Position numbers and translations under genes: made by a program. A stretch of 64,000 nt of DNA from contig CM066915.1 in the NCBI GenBank assembly GCA_033964015.1, positions 4,327,575-4,391,574 on the forward strand, read 5' to 3'. Positions within the stretch are counted from its first letter, which is position 1. Each line of letters opens with the position of its first letter. Below the pieces are notes generated by a model. That model did no database searches. It was not told the origin of the DNA and saw only the letters and a list, made by a program, of their open reading frames with translations. The stretch is from Scolanthus callimorphus. Lineage: Eukaryota; Cnidaria; Anthozoa; Actiniaria; Edwardsiidae. This document shows positions 52,513 through 62,565 of the stretch, piece by piece.

Positions 52513-53470
52513 TCATCGCTTCTATCGTCCGCTGTTTTAAAAATCTTGTAAATTTGGCAGAGAAACTTCAAGATATGTTTCATGAAAGTTGCTATGCAAA
52601 TTAGTTACAACCACTAGTGGTTGTACTAGAATTACAACACGCTACGGTCCCCTGAATCTTATTGTGTTTCTATTGTGTTGTTCTTATTAATTATTCATGA
52701 TTGTTTAAAGAAATGTTTAGCTCCCGTGCGGGTATGGATAAAGAAAATAAAAATTAGAAAATTATTTTCAGCACAATGTTTGTAGACGAAGATAATGGAC
52801 AAGAAAGTGAGCATGGTATGACTGAAAATGTGAAACAACGGGAATGATGGAATGTGTTTTGGAGTGAGTCCAACTCTTGAAAACAGGAAAAAATATAAGT
52901 GATGTTGCATCATCATGTGACACCTCAAAAGAGACAGGCTTAAATCTTTTCAACAAATGGTTGTTTCTTACCGAAATTTGCCAACAAAAGGTAAGAATTC
53001 AAGTTTTCGAAAATTAGAGTTTCGTCTAAATTGCCTGTTATTGTGACGAAGCAGCAACTTGTGCTGTTTTAGACGATTGTAAATCTGCTGCTTCGTTGAC
53101 TAATTTTTGGCACACAAGTCTTTTTCCTTGTTCCGAAAGCTTCCTGTTTGGCTTATAACACTTTATAATGACTGGATTTCTGGCTGTTCTCCCGTGTGCG
53201 AGCTGCGCCACAAAAGATTCCTTTGTTTAGAAGAACGAATCCTGATGCAAGAGAGCTGAACACAAAGTTGTCCTCTGGGTGGTTCCTGTGGTTCGTACAT
53301 TGCGGAACACCCAGATTTCTTGTAAACAAATGCAACAAAGTTTGTCAGTAGCATAACTGACTAAACAGATCTCAGTATCATGCTCCTTTTTGGCAATGCC
53401 TGACACAAACAGCTAAAGGTTCCATCTTGTACATGTAGCAGCTATTATACCGACACAACAGTACGAACGC
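52513..53470. repeat. Repeat family R, copy D
   Basis: Shares all landmarks of the family; preceded by the block 52302-52510 that also precedes copy B. Confidence 0.85.
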
Positions 53471-53824
53471 TGCCTTTGATATAATTTAAGAAATACTGAC
53501 GACATTTCCTCCTATCGAGCACAGAATGAGATATGTTTTCATCTAGCAATACTAGGAACACTGTTTTAAAGATGAGCGAATTTTGATAAGAAATGAAATA
53601 TGGGTTAAACATTTAAGCGTGCGGAAAATCATTCATCCGTTTGGCAGGCTTATTATTATAATTATATAGCCAGCTCGAAATCCCATTGTGCCGGCAGATC
53701 GATTTTTCTTGAATCGTCCAATTATTTTTAAATTGGATCGCGCGCGCTCTAATTGGACAGTTCGCACCTCCAATTGGACAGCAGTATGGTTTTGAATATG
53801 GATGTTATATAATTAATAAATAAC

Positions 53825-53965
53825 AGGACTCCATGCTTGTCCAATTAAGAAAAAAATGGATGATTCCTCGGAACTCCAAATTGGACTCGGCCTGCGGCCT
53901 CGTCCAATTTTGGAGTTCCTCTGAATCATCCAATTTTTTCCTAATTGGACAGCATGGAGTCCTAT
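53825..53965. mobile_element. Foldback element rich in ATTGGAC
   Basis: AGGACTCCATGCTTGTCCAA ... GGAACTCCAAATTGGAC and its inverse GTCCAATTTTGGAGTTCC ... TTGGACAGCATGGAGTCCT form arms of about 65 bp around CTCGGCCTGCGGCCT. Extra ATTGGAC motifs occur to the left (53715-53780). MITE-like; no target duplication was identified. Confidence 0.85.
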
Positions 53966-54087
53966 TCTACCAAATCCAGTGACGTTACTTCCGGTTAACA
54001 TGAGATGCACACGTGCCGCCGCGGTTGAATTTCGGTCAGTACACAACCAAACGCCGTGGTCTTCGGTTGGTGTTTTGTGGTCGCAAA

Positions 54088-54377
54088 ATGTTCACTTTCA
54101 CAGCAGGTAAGGTCATTTTTTTCTGCTTTTATGTGGTTCTTTAACCCTTTCATGTTCTATCAACGATTTTTATTCACTGTATATTATATTTTATTTGAAA
54201 ATTGCAGATAGAAAGGCTGAATTGCAGCTTGTAGTCGAGTGTATTTATACCTCACTACCAACACCGTCTTATGATGGTTCAAAGGGAAAGAAAGCTATAG
54301 TTTCCCTAAAAGGAAAAGCTTCTACTGGGAAAGAAATGTATAGTTTCCCCAAATTGTGTATAGAAGCAGAAACCTGA
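54088..54377 (+). CDS. Small two-exon gene, 62 aa, unrecognised
   Basis: Exon 1 is 54088-54106 (ATG TTC ACT TTC ACA GCA G) followed by the donor GTAAGG. Exon 2a is 54208-54377, after an ATTGCAG acceptor. The frame is kept across the junction and ends at TGA 54375-54377. The product begins MFTFTADRKAELQLVVEC and is basic in its middle. I do not recognise it. It lies just right of the foldback element. The following sequence becomes a DIRS-like remnant, so this could be that element's 5' region or a host gene fragment. Splicing is inferred from consensus sites only. Confidence 0.4.
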
Positions 54378-54399
54378 ACTGTTTGAGCTAAAATTTCAG

Positions 54400-54581
54400 A
54401 CAAAAGGTCTGAATTGCAACTCGTAGTCGAGTGTATTTATACCTCACTACCAACACCGTTATGGTTTTTCAAAGGGAAAGAAAGCTATAGTTTCCCTAAA
54501 AAGGCAAGCTTCTACTGGGAAAGGAATGTATGGTTTCCCCAATTTGTGTATGGAAGCAGAAACCTGAACTGTTTCAGCTAA
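54400..54581 (+). repeat. Duplicated exon 2b of the small spliced gene
   Basis: A second copy of exon 2a (54208-54377) follows its own AATTTCAG acceptor at 54399. The first 20 residues match (ELQLVVECIYTSLPTP), then a frame difference near 54460 changes the rest; the frame stays open to TAA near 54581. It could be an alternative exon or a decayed copy. Confidence 0.5.
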
Positions 54582-54689
54582 AAATGTGCTCGGAAGTTCG
54601 AACCAAGCAAATAAACTGAAACTGAACCGATCATGCATAAATTTAATGGACGATTGATCGAAACAAAATACGGAGTTAATTCTCGTATT

Positions 54690-57540
54690 TATTACTTTCA
54701 GCAATGTATGATAATGAGCCTGAAAGTGAAGGCGAAATCTTATGGCCCCGACGAACTAACAGAACGCATTGAGCAAAAATTTACTGGGCCTGAGAATGAA
54801 AGTGTTATACTAATAGACGCCGCCAGCAATCTGTTGGAAAATTGTCTAAAATCACCGTCCGTTTCTTCTGGAAGTTGAGACGCTGCAGGCAAATCTCGTT
54901 TTGATGATTTAGTCAATAAATGTTTAACTGCAGACATAACAGGGCCCCAGCCATTGACGCAAAGTTGGCAAACATGGTTGACGAACTTGTGAAAGAAAAA
55001 CTGCCCAAGAAAAAGCTTAACGTATTATAGCGAAATAACCAAGACCAGAAAATTGCAATTTGCTTTATATATGACACCAAAGGTTAACAGACTTATTTAG
55101 AATCAGCTAAAGCAAGTCATGAAAACCACAGATAAAGCTATGCAGAAGACTCAACAGTTTTTGGTATCTTCAATGTGTGCATTACTAATTATGCCTAAAA
55201 AAAAAAAAAGTGCCGCAAGTGACGCATGCTTTTGTCCTGAGTTGAGTCTGGCGGGAAACAACTCTGTGTGATCATAATGCTCCCATCGATTTAGCGTTGT
55301 TTTGAGTAAAGAATTATATGATGTGTCTAAGGGGCAAGCAAGCTCTCTAACAAGTTGGCTGGAGCAAAAGAGAGGTCGTGAGAAACACGAATTTGAGGTA
55401 TACAAGTTCCCAGCTCCCACTCCTCCACATATAATCAGGGTAATACAAGAAATTCAAGTAAATTCAAGTGACAATGCACATGTTTATTTTTGCAAGCCTT
55501 TTTAGGCAATCACAACTCCTTCCGTGGCAAGGGTCAGGAGACAAGCTAGTGAAGCTAGCAAAACAACTCAACCAAGCAAAGGAACTCATAATTGACTTCT
55601 AATGAACAGGTAATTAATTACATGCACAGGATCAATGACATTATTGAAACTAACCTGCTATTTAAAGCAGGACAATTGAAGAACCATATTATGGAGAAAT
55701 GGAAAATGTTTACTTCTGCCACTTTCTGGTTACAGTGTGTATCTAACTGTACATTTGACATCTGCATGTTTTATGCATACAGAATATAAATTATCAGCTA
55801 CCATACAGCAAGTTATTGATGAGGAAATTGAAAAATGTTTATTTTTTTTTTGTCCACATTCTTGCTCTGAAGTGGGGAAAATCATTTCACCAAATTTTAT
55901 CAGACCAAAAAAGGAAGCGGCAATATACAGGAGTTATTTCAATCTCCAGTTCCTTAAAAAGGCAGTTGTGTACCATAAATTTAAAATAGATACACTTGAG
56001 TCTGCTGTCATCTTATGAGTCAGGGGTGCTTTATGACATTTATCTACCTCTGTGACGCTTATTTCTTCATACCTTACTTCTTCTGAATACAGAAAATACC
56101 TCAACTTTGTCTGAGGGGGATCCCTTTTTTCAGTTCCAAACAATTGGCCATGGGATTTACCAGCAACCCATATATATTAACTAAGTTCTTAAACAATATT
56201 TGGCACCCCCAGAACAAATTAATATGGACACAACTGTTTGGATTACATAGATGACTCATTTTACACTGAGGACTCTGAGGAAGCTTGCAGGGAAGATACA
56301 ATACATACAGTGGAAATGTTTACTGGATTGGGATTTGTGATTCACCCATAAGTAAATCAGAGTTTGTCCAAACTCAATCACTTGTTTTTTTGGGGGGAAT
56401 TTGAATTGAACTCATTCTTGTATTTTATGTATTATTGTAAATTTTCCGGTATTCAGTTTTCTGACTGCCAAGGAAATTTTAATAAAGCTATCTAGCTATC
56501 TATCTAATTTGTTTCCATGACAGCTCAAGTAACATAATAGAAAGGGGATAAAGTTCTTAACCTAAATTCCTCAAGTGTAAAAAATTTACTATTCGTGAAG
56601 TGGCTTCTTTAGTAATTGGTGCATTGGTGTCCATTTTCCTGGATATTATTGGGACCACTCCATTACAGGGCTTTAGTACATGACAAAGATTGGCATCTAA
56701 AATTGGCTGGTAGCAGGTTTGATGCTGAAATGACTTTGTCTTCTGAAAGCACCAAGGAATTACATTGGTGAATTAATACTCTATAGCTATTAGAAAAATT
56801 TTCCATGAGTCCCCCCAGATTATGCTATTTACAGATGCATCTAAAACTGTTTGGGGGGAGGAAGAGGCTGAATTGCACAAACAATTCTTGAATTATTTGC
56901 AGTTAACCTGTGACTAATTAGTGTTTAAATGATGTCTCAGGTCAACACATTCGTGTTATGACAGATAACACAACCACAGTTTCTTACATTAAAAGCATGG
57001 GGGGTTGTAAGAGCACTATGTAATAAAATTGCAAAGGAGAGCTGGCAGTGAGCAGTAGTTGAAATAAACTGGCAATTTGCTGTGCACCAACCAGGACATC
57101 TCACTGTGTCTGTAGAATGATGCCTTATCTTTATTTTCAAGATGGAATTGAATGGCAATTAAATCCTACATTATTTAATGCAATAACTGGGATATTTGGA
57201 ATGCAACAAATGGATTTGTTCGCTAGCGGGATGAACCATCAGATTTATGTTATGTTTCCTGGAAACCAGAGCCTAGGCAGCTTATATTGATGTTTTTTCA
57301 ATCGACTGGTCTAGCTTTGCTAACTGCTACGCCTTCCCTTCCTTCTGTTTGGTTAGCAGAAAAATAAAATAAAATCCTAGGACAAGCCATCTTGATTCTA
57401 GTAGTACTTCTGTGAACCACTCAAGGTTTGGTTCACCAGACTTCTGAGTATACTAATAGATCAACCGATGATTTTCAGAATGTGAAGCAGAATGTCTTGT
57501 GTCATCCAGTGCATGGCAACCAACATCCACTCAGCGGAAA
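54690..57540 (+). pseudogene. Decayed DIRS/Ngaro-like retroelement (gag, RT, RNase H)
   Basis: Recognisable pieces in order: a gag-like segment (54714-55190), RT start (about 55800-56015: IISPNFIRPKK, then HKFKIDTLESA), RT active site (about 56235: CLDYIDDSFY, then LGFVIHP), KFTIREVASLVIGALVS (about 56587-56640) and RNase H (about 56960-57030: TDNTT-VSYI, MGGCKS, CNKIAKE), then MDLFAS. Stops and frameshifts occur throughout. The RT wording (SPIFLRPKK, FKMDTL, YIDD) is typical of DIRS/Ngaro elements. No tyrosine recombinase was found in the remaining sequence. Confidence 0.75.
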
Positions 57541-57625
57541 ACTAATAATAATAAGATTTATATAGCACTGCTTCTATTAAAAATCCAGTAGCGCTTCACA
57601 ATTTTTAAACTGCAACTCATGCGAG
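57541..57625. repeat. Repeat end with TTTATATAGC
   Basis: ACTAATAATAATAAGATTTA followed by TATAGCACTGC and GTAGCGCTTCACAA resembles the 3' end of a widespread invertebrate short interspersed repeat. Confidence 0.4.
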
Positions 57626-57654
57626 GTTTCAGTGTCAACAACTCCTTACTACTG

Positions 57655-57895
57655 GAAGGAACCATGTGAAATTCATGTGAAATGTGTGTGAAATGGCCAT
57701 GTGAAAATAAACCATATTTCACATGGTATTTCACATGTTAACCATGTGAAATGATGGTGTGAAATGGATGTGAACTGGGCTGATCCTTTTCACATCAAAA
57801 ACATGTGAAATTCATGTGAAATTTCTGGGGCTAGATAGACTGGGTATATGTGAAATTGGTGTGAAATTGTTTGAAAGGATGTGAAATTCAGAGTT
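57655..57895. repeat. Degenerate repeat of CATGTGAAAT
   Basis: About 15 variants of CATGTGAAATT / GTGTGAAATGG in loose array, in both orientations near 57715-57735. The stretch 57896-58552 holds no recognised gene. Confidence 0.75.
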
Positions 57896-58552
57896 TGATC
57901 CCGACCTGCAGCTGGCTGGAAAACTAGAACATCATTCTAGTTCTGTTTAATCATAAAAATTATTTAATAACAGTTCCACAGGCTAATGTTAACAAGCATA
58001 GGATAGGAGAACAATAAAAGCATCACACTGTAGAAGTTGAGAAAATTATAAGTATGTGAAATATTTTTCCATGTGAAAAAAACACTACAACGATTTTGCC
58101 ACTTCTGGAAATTATACTTGTTTCCTATATAAAACCACTGGTAAAGGCATAGTGTCCATGATATGATGATAATTTCTTTAGAGTTTTACATAACATAAAA
58201 TTAGGTATGCACCGGAAACGTGTGACTACTATACCTGGGTCTTTGGAACACTTTTAGGGTTGTGTGAAAATCCGAAGAACACGTAAAAACGGGGAAAAGG
58301 AGTTAAAAAGATTTCAGAAATTATCGTAAAAAATGAGCAAAAAATCTTAGGAAAACATTATACTAAAAGTTATACTTTGAAAGGATTTGAATGGGGTGTG
58401 TTTGAAATTGAATGGCCGCCATCTTGGAGGATTGTTGTCTTTTGTAAGAAAAAAAGCGCGCTCAAAGTTCGGTATTTGCATTTAAGAAAATACGCAAAGG
58501 ATGCGGGCAAAGATATGTATATCTATATACACCATATTTAAAAGCAAATTGA

Positions 58553-58558
58553 TTTATT
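58553..58558 (-). terminator. AATAAA polyadenylation signal of the small RING gene
   Basis: TTTATT on the plus strand, about 85 nt downstream of the TAG at 58641 in minus orientation. Confidence 0.65.
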
Positions 58559-58640
58559 ACAAAAATAACACACACTCTCATTACATGTTCACACGCACTC
58601 GCTTACTCGTTACACACACACTCAAGCCCTTGCAACAACT

Positions 58641-59297
58641 CTAGTCACTCTTTGAAGCCTCGCTGAAAAATACAACAAAAACAAAAATACAAAACTTAGT
58701 TGTAGAAACTATTAAAAGAACGATGAAATCTACTTGGGATCATGATTTAGTATAGTACCCAATCCGTTTTGTTTCGAGTTTTCTTCATAGCAAACATATC
58801 AATGTTGAGTTAATACTTACTATCGTGGGACTTCGATATTGCGCATTACTGCACACATAAAATCCATTGAGCCCATGGCCCCTACTCCTTCGACTTTTAC
58901 ACTGATAAGAAAGAAAAATAACCACACATAAGAATTACGTCAAAGTTAGGGATGAGTTTCATTATATAGACTTACCCACACGCCGTACATCTAAACCCAT
59001 TTTTCGTCATGGCGAACCCACACCGGCCACAAAGATTGTGACCGCATGGGTCCGGCACCGCCACGTTTTCAGTTTTTGTCTTGCATTTTTTGCATTCTAC
59101 AAGAAAAAAACATCAAATTATTTATCATAGATTAGAAACTTTTTTCACCTTAGAATCAGATATGAAGTGTTAGTTGTCTGAATATCTGTGGTTGATCAGC
59201 TAAATGAAATTTTTTGTAGAATAGACCACACAAGAACCCAAGCAGTACATCTTCTTTTTTTTAAAAAATACAGAAAATGAATCAGATACTTACCCAT
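58641..59297 (-). CDS. Minimal RING-HC finger protein, 75 aa, four exons
   Basis: Exons on the minus strand: 59297-59294 (ATGG), 59096-58976, 58901-58821 and 58662-58641, joined by GTAAGT donors and pyrimidine-rich AG acceptors. The total of 228 nt gives a single open frame ending TAG. The zinc ligands fit C3HC4 exactly: C3-x2-C6-x12-C19-x-H21-x2-C24-x2-C27-x10-C38-x2-C41, with PCGHNLCGRC at the centre. Such a domain usually binds an E2 enzyme in ubiquitin transfer, but at 75 residues it has no other domain, so its role is open. TATAAAT sits about 70 bp upstream of the ATG and AATAAA about 85 bp after the stop. It lies 1.9 kb from the GRF gene and 3.3 kb from the polymerase. Exon assembly is by eye. 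Confidence 0.7.
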
Positions 59298-59365
59298 GAT
59301 GACTTGATTTTCACTGGCTTTAATCTTTCGAGTTTCAGGGGTAAAGTGAATACTCCGTGTTTCTT

Positions 59366-59372
59366 ATTTATA
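59366..59372 (-). promoter_or_regulatory. TATA box of the small RING gene
   Basis: TATAAAT on the minus strand, about 70 nt before the ATG. The surroundings (59373-59920) contain no other recognised gene. Confidence 0.6.
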
Positions 59373-59920
59373 GTGATACAAGATTCGTATCCATTGGAAA
59401 CGGCAAAAAACCAAGCGACGCTCATTTTCTAAAAGAATGATCACCCAATTGTTCAGGTCAAAATTAGACGCCAAACCCAAACTGTCTTTAATGTTGTTAT
59501 TCTGACGTTTTATAACATCGCTAATATACATTTATAGAAATATGCATTTTTTTTATACCTACCTGTGACTGTGTATCTGAGAAATTCAACATTTATTCAA
59601 AGTTTTCACTACTCTGATAATTAGCTGATCCGACTAACTGACTTATAGCGTCTGTCATTAAATTTTGTTTATATCATTGAATTTCATTGTGTAACATACA
59701 TTCAATTTATTTTTAAGTTCATCCTAGACTTTCATTTATTTAGAACATTTGATATGCCTTCCAATTTTGAGGGATACAACATACTCACGTAAAAAAGAAT
59801 CCCTTTTTCATTAACTTATTTAACCATTAATGTTAACGGATGTTTGATCTTGTGTTACGCAAGAACCAATTAGGCTCTTGTTTCACGTTTACTTAATTCT
59901 ATTCTTTTTACTTTAACATA

Positions 59921-60484
59921 GAGTAAGGGATCATCAGTCCTCAAACTAAACATGAATTACATCCAATCGTTTTTTTTATCATGGAAACATATCCATTTGT
60001 GTTTTTTTCATCCTTTTTTACATGAGAAAACATTTTAAGAACTTGTAGTAAAGTAAACGGTAACATACGTAGGAACTCTTTTTGGCATATTTGAAGTTTT
60101 TCCCACGCCTCCTTTAATCCTTCTAGATCAATAGACTGATTCCGCCATCACTTCATTAAACTCAAACAATGGTTAATGACCTAGCAACAAACATCAACTC
60201 GAATAGAGTAAGGGATCATCAGTCCTCAAACTAAACATGAATTACATCCAATCGTTTTTTTATCATCGAAACATATCCATTTGTGTTTTTTTTTCATCCT
60301 TTTTTACATGAGAAAACATTTTAAGAACTTGTAGTAAAGTAAACGGTAACATACGTAGGAACTCTTTTGGCATTTGAAGTTTTTCCCACGCCTCCTTTAA
60401 TCCTTCTAGATCAATAGACTGATTCCGCCATCACTTCATTAAACTCAAACAATTGTTAATGACCTAGCAACAAACACCAACTCG
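59921..60484. repeat. Tandem duplication, unit about 285 bp
   Basis: GAGTAAGGGATCATCAGTCC starts both copies (59921 and 60206), which are nearly identical to their ends (CAACTCGAA). No gene inside. The following 60485-61060 also holds no convincing gene. Confidence 0.93.
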
Positions 60485-61068
60485 AAGAGATTTACTATCA
60501 AGCACATATATTTTGATTTTTTCAACATATATTCCATACTCTATGTTAGGAAAACATGTTGGATTGATCGATGTACTATCAGTAACTATGAATATTGTTC
60601 ATTCAACATTGGAAGGATGAATTAAATACCCAGTTGAATATTGAGTTATAAATATATTGCTCTGAATGGTAGCAATGAGGTACATGAAAATTTTTTTCCG
60701 TCTTAAATTCTTGGGAATGTTTTGGAAATTTTTTCTGATAAACCATTTCCTGTCAGAAATATAGTCTTGTTGAGTAAACCAAATCATCTTATGATGTCTT
60801 ATTAGTAATTACACATGGTCTACATCTATTGTGAATCAGACACTCCCCCTTGCATACCATCGCTAACATTCATTTATTAGAAGATGAACGCTCCTACGGT
60901 TTTTAAAGAAGTACAATGGTAGTTACGTAACGAATTGAATTGTGTTTTGTTAGTGTTGTGAGGTTCTACGTAATCAACATCCTGTATATTGTACACCAAA
61001 GAACAACAATGAATAAAAATATAAATTATGTATTTTCTTATTACCAGTCCCTCTCCGTTTTTTTTCAC

Positions 61069-61075
61069 TATAAAT
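61069..61075 (+). promoter_or_regulatory. TATA box of the GRF gene
   Basis: TATAAAT in CACTATAAATTTG, about 98 bp before ATG 61173. Confidence 0.6.
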
Positions 61076-61172
61076 TTGATGGTACACTCCCATAAGTTTG
61101 CCTTTGCTCAAGATCTTTATTTGATTCAGAGGTTCTCCTTTTACTTTAATCAAGTTTTAGTCCTTAGTCAAG

Positions 61173-61754
61173 ATGGTTTCAATTAACAAGTACCCATGCT
61201 TTTGTAAGACAAGTGATGCACTTCATCTCTTCACGTCAAAAGCGGGAAAGCAGTATATAAAGTGTAAAAAAGACGCGTGCGGATTCTTCACACCTGCTGA
61301 AGATTTTAACGTATACGCAACCAAGTTTTTCGACGTTCACAGTGTATTCAAGACCAAGGGTGGCGCATTCTGTAACTGTCAAACACCAGCAAGCTTGTGG
61401 TTGTCCAAGTCAGAAAAAAACCCTGAAAAACTATTTTTCAAGTGTCGCCATAAGCCAGGCGATACTTGCACATATTTTCAGTGGGCAAATGAAGCTCCAA
61501 CCAAAACGTCTTGGGAAAATTTCCCAATAAAACAAACTGTTGACAAAGCTACCAACACGGGTATGGCTGAAGACGAAGAAGAAGAAGAAGAAGAAATTGT
61601 AGTTCTTCCACCTCCACCCAAAAAGACAGTAAATGTTACAGATGGTAAAGACGAGAACCCACCACCGCCCAAAAAGAAAAAGAAGACCATTGATGTTACT
61701 AACAAGAAGACAAAAGGAGGACCCCTGAATCAAATAAAGAGTCCGACCAAATGA
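61173..61754 (+). CDS. Protein with two GRF-type zinc fingers and a charged tail, 193 aa
   Basis: A single-exon frame from ATG 61173. Finger 1: C9-x-C11, C31, C36 with CGFF. Finger 2: C67-x-C69, C91, C99 followed by TYFQWA, the end typical of zf-GRF domains. GRF fingers usually bind single-stranded nucleic acid and occur in topoisomerase 3, APE2, NEIL3 and some large DNA viruses. The tail has an acidic Glu run (residues about 130-138), two PPPPK segments and Lys-rich stretches (KKKKK) that could be nuclear targeting. TATA box at 61069 and AATAAA at 61841-61846. It stands 0.8 kb upstream of the polymerase on the same strand, consistent with a DNA-replication accessory role, which is inference. 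Confidence 0.8.
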   Translation: MVSINKYPCFCKTSDALHLFTSKAGKQYIKCKKDACGFFTPAEDFNVYATKFFDVHSVFKTKGGAFCNCQTPASLWLSKSEKNPEKLFFKCRHKPGDTCTYFQWANEAPTKTSWENFPIKQTVDKATNTGMAEDEEEEEEEIVVLPPPPKKTVNVTDGKDENPPPPKKKKKTIDVTNKKTKGGPLNQIKSPTK

Positions 61755-61840
61755 GCTCTGGCCAAGACGAACAATTTAACAAGATACATTTTTTAGATAA
61801 AATATTATTTTCATAGAAAAAAATGTATTTTGAAAAAAGT

Positions 61841-61846
61841 AATAAA
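61841..61846 (+). terminator. AATAAA signal after the GRF gene
   Basis: In AAAGTAATAAACCTGG, 86 bases after the stop codon. Confidence 0.65.
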
Positions 61847-62164
61847 CCTGGACATGACGAAAAAACGAGTATGATCTTTATGTGTACAAGATGGGAGGGA
61901 AATAATAATAACGCATAACAACAAACAAAACTCATATATTAAAATGCAGAATATATTCAATGAAAAAAGATTAGATTTCTTTGCAAAAAAAGTACATTTT
62001 ATTCTTTTCAAATCAAGAAACATAAATTTTTATTTTAAAAAGAAGACATTGAAAGCGTTTCTCTATCAACAATCAAGTTAAAAGAAATATACATAATCAA
62101 ACCCTTAACAGTACCCCTAATCTTTACTTATACCTGAAACTATTTTCTATCAAACTTCAAATCG

Positions 62165-62360
62165 AGTGTAATTTGCGTAATTAAGTACGTATTACTCTTT
62201 CTAATCTTTGGTGTTCTATCAGGTGTCATGTAAATAGATCACTCCAAAGAAACATGACCGTCCCTGTTATTTAGCGAATATCACTCTTCCTAATCTTTGA
62301 TATTCCATCATGTACCATGTGATGAACACCCAAAGGGACATGACTATCCCTGTAATTAAA
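62165..62360. repeat. Imperfect tandem repeat, unit about 100 bp
   Basis: ATTACTCTTTCTAATCTTTG ... CATGACCGTCCCTGTTATT and ATCACTCTTCCTAATCTTTG ... CATGACTATCCCTGTAATT. It lies in the upstream region of the polymerase and might be regulatory. Confidence 0.75.
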
Positions 62361-62478
62361 CGGTTCCATTAGTAAGACAACATCACAAAGTTGATTTTAA
62401 AATCCTAATTAACAGAAAGGTAAATCCCTCTTACATAACCTATCCTCACGAAAGAAGACTATTATGTAAATCTGATGG

Positions 62479-62485
62479 TATAAAA
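62479..62485 (+). promoter_or_regulatory. TATA box of the polymerase gene
   Basis: TATAAAA in GGTATAAAATGCC, about 81 bp before the main ATG. Two short upstream ATGs intervene: 62552 (5 codons) and 62523-62591 (23 codons), the latter overlapping the main start in another frame. Confidence 0.6.
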
Positions 62486-62565
62486 TGCCACACCTTTCAG
62501 TAACCCTTTCAGTAAGCAAATCATGAACTTATCGCAGTCTAAACTCATATTATGGTCTCAACATA

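Noticed and set aside
41856..53338. Recurrent short minus-strand frame (…VPQCTNHR…) in family R copies
   Set aside because: It recurs because the repeat recurs; reading frame and ends differ among copies with no sign of protein-level constraint.
61431..61733. Minus-strand frames antisense to the GRF gene
   Set aside because: Shadows of the Glu- and Lys-rich tail (runs of Phe and Ser) of the real plus-strand gene.
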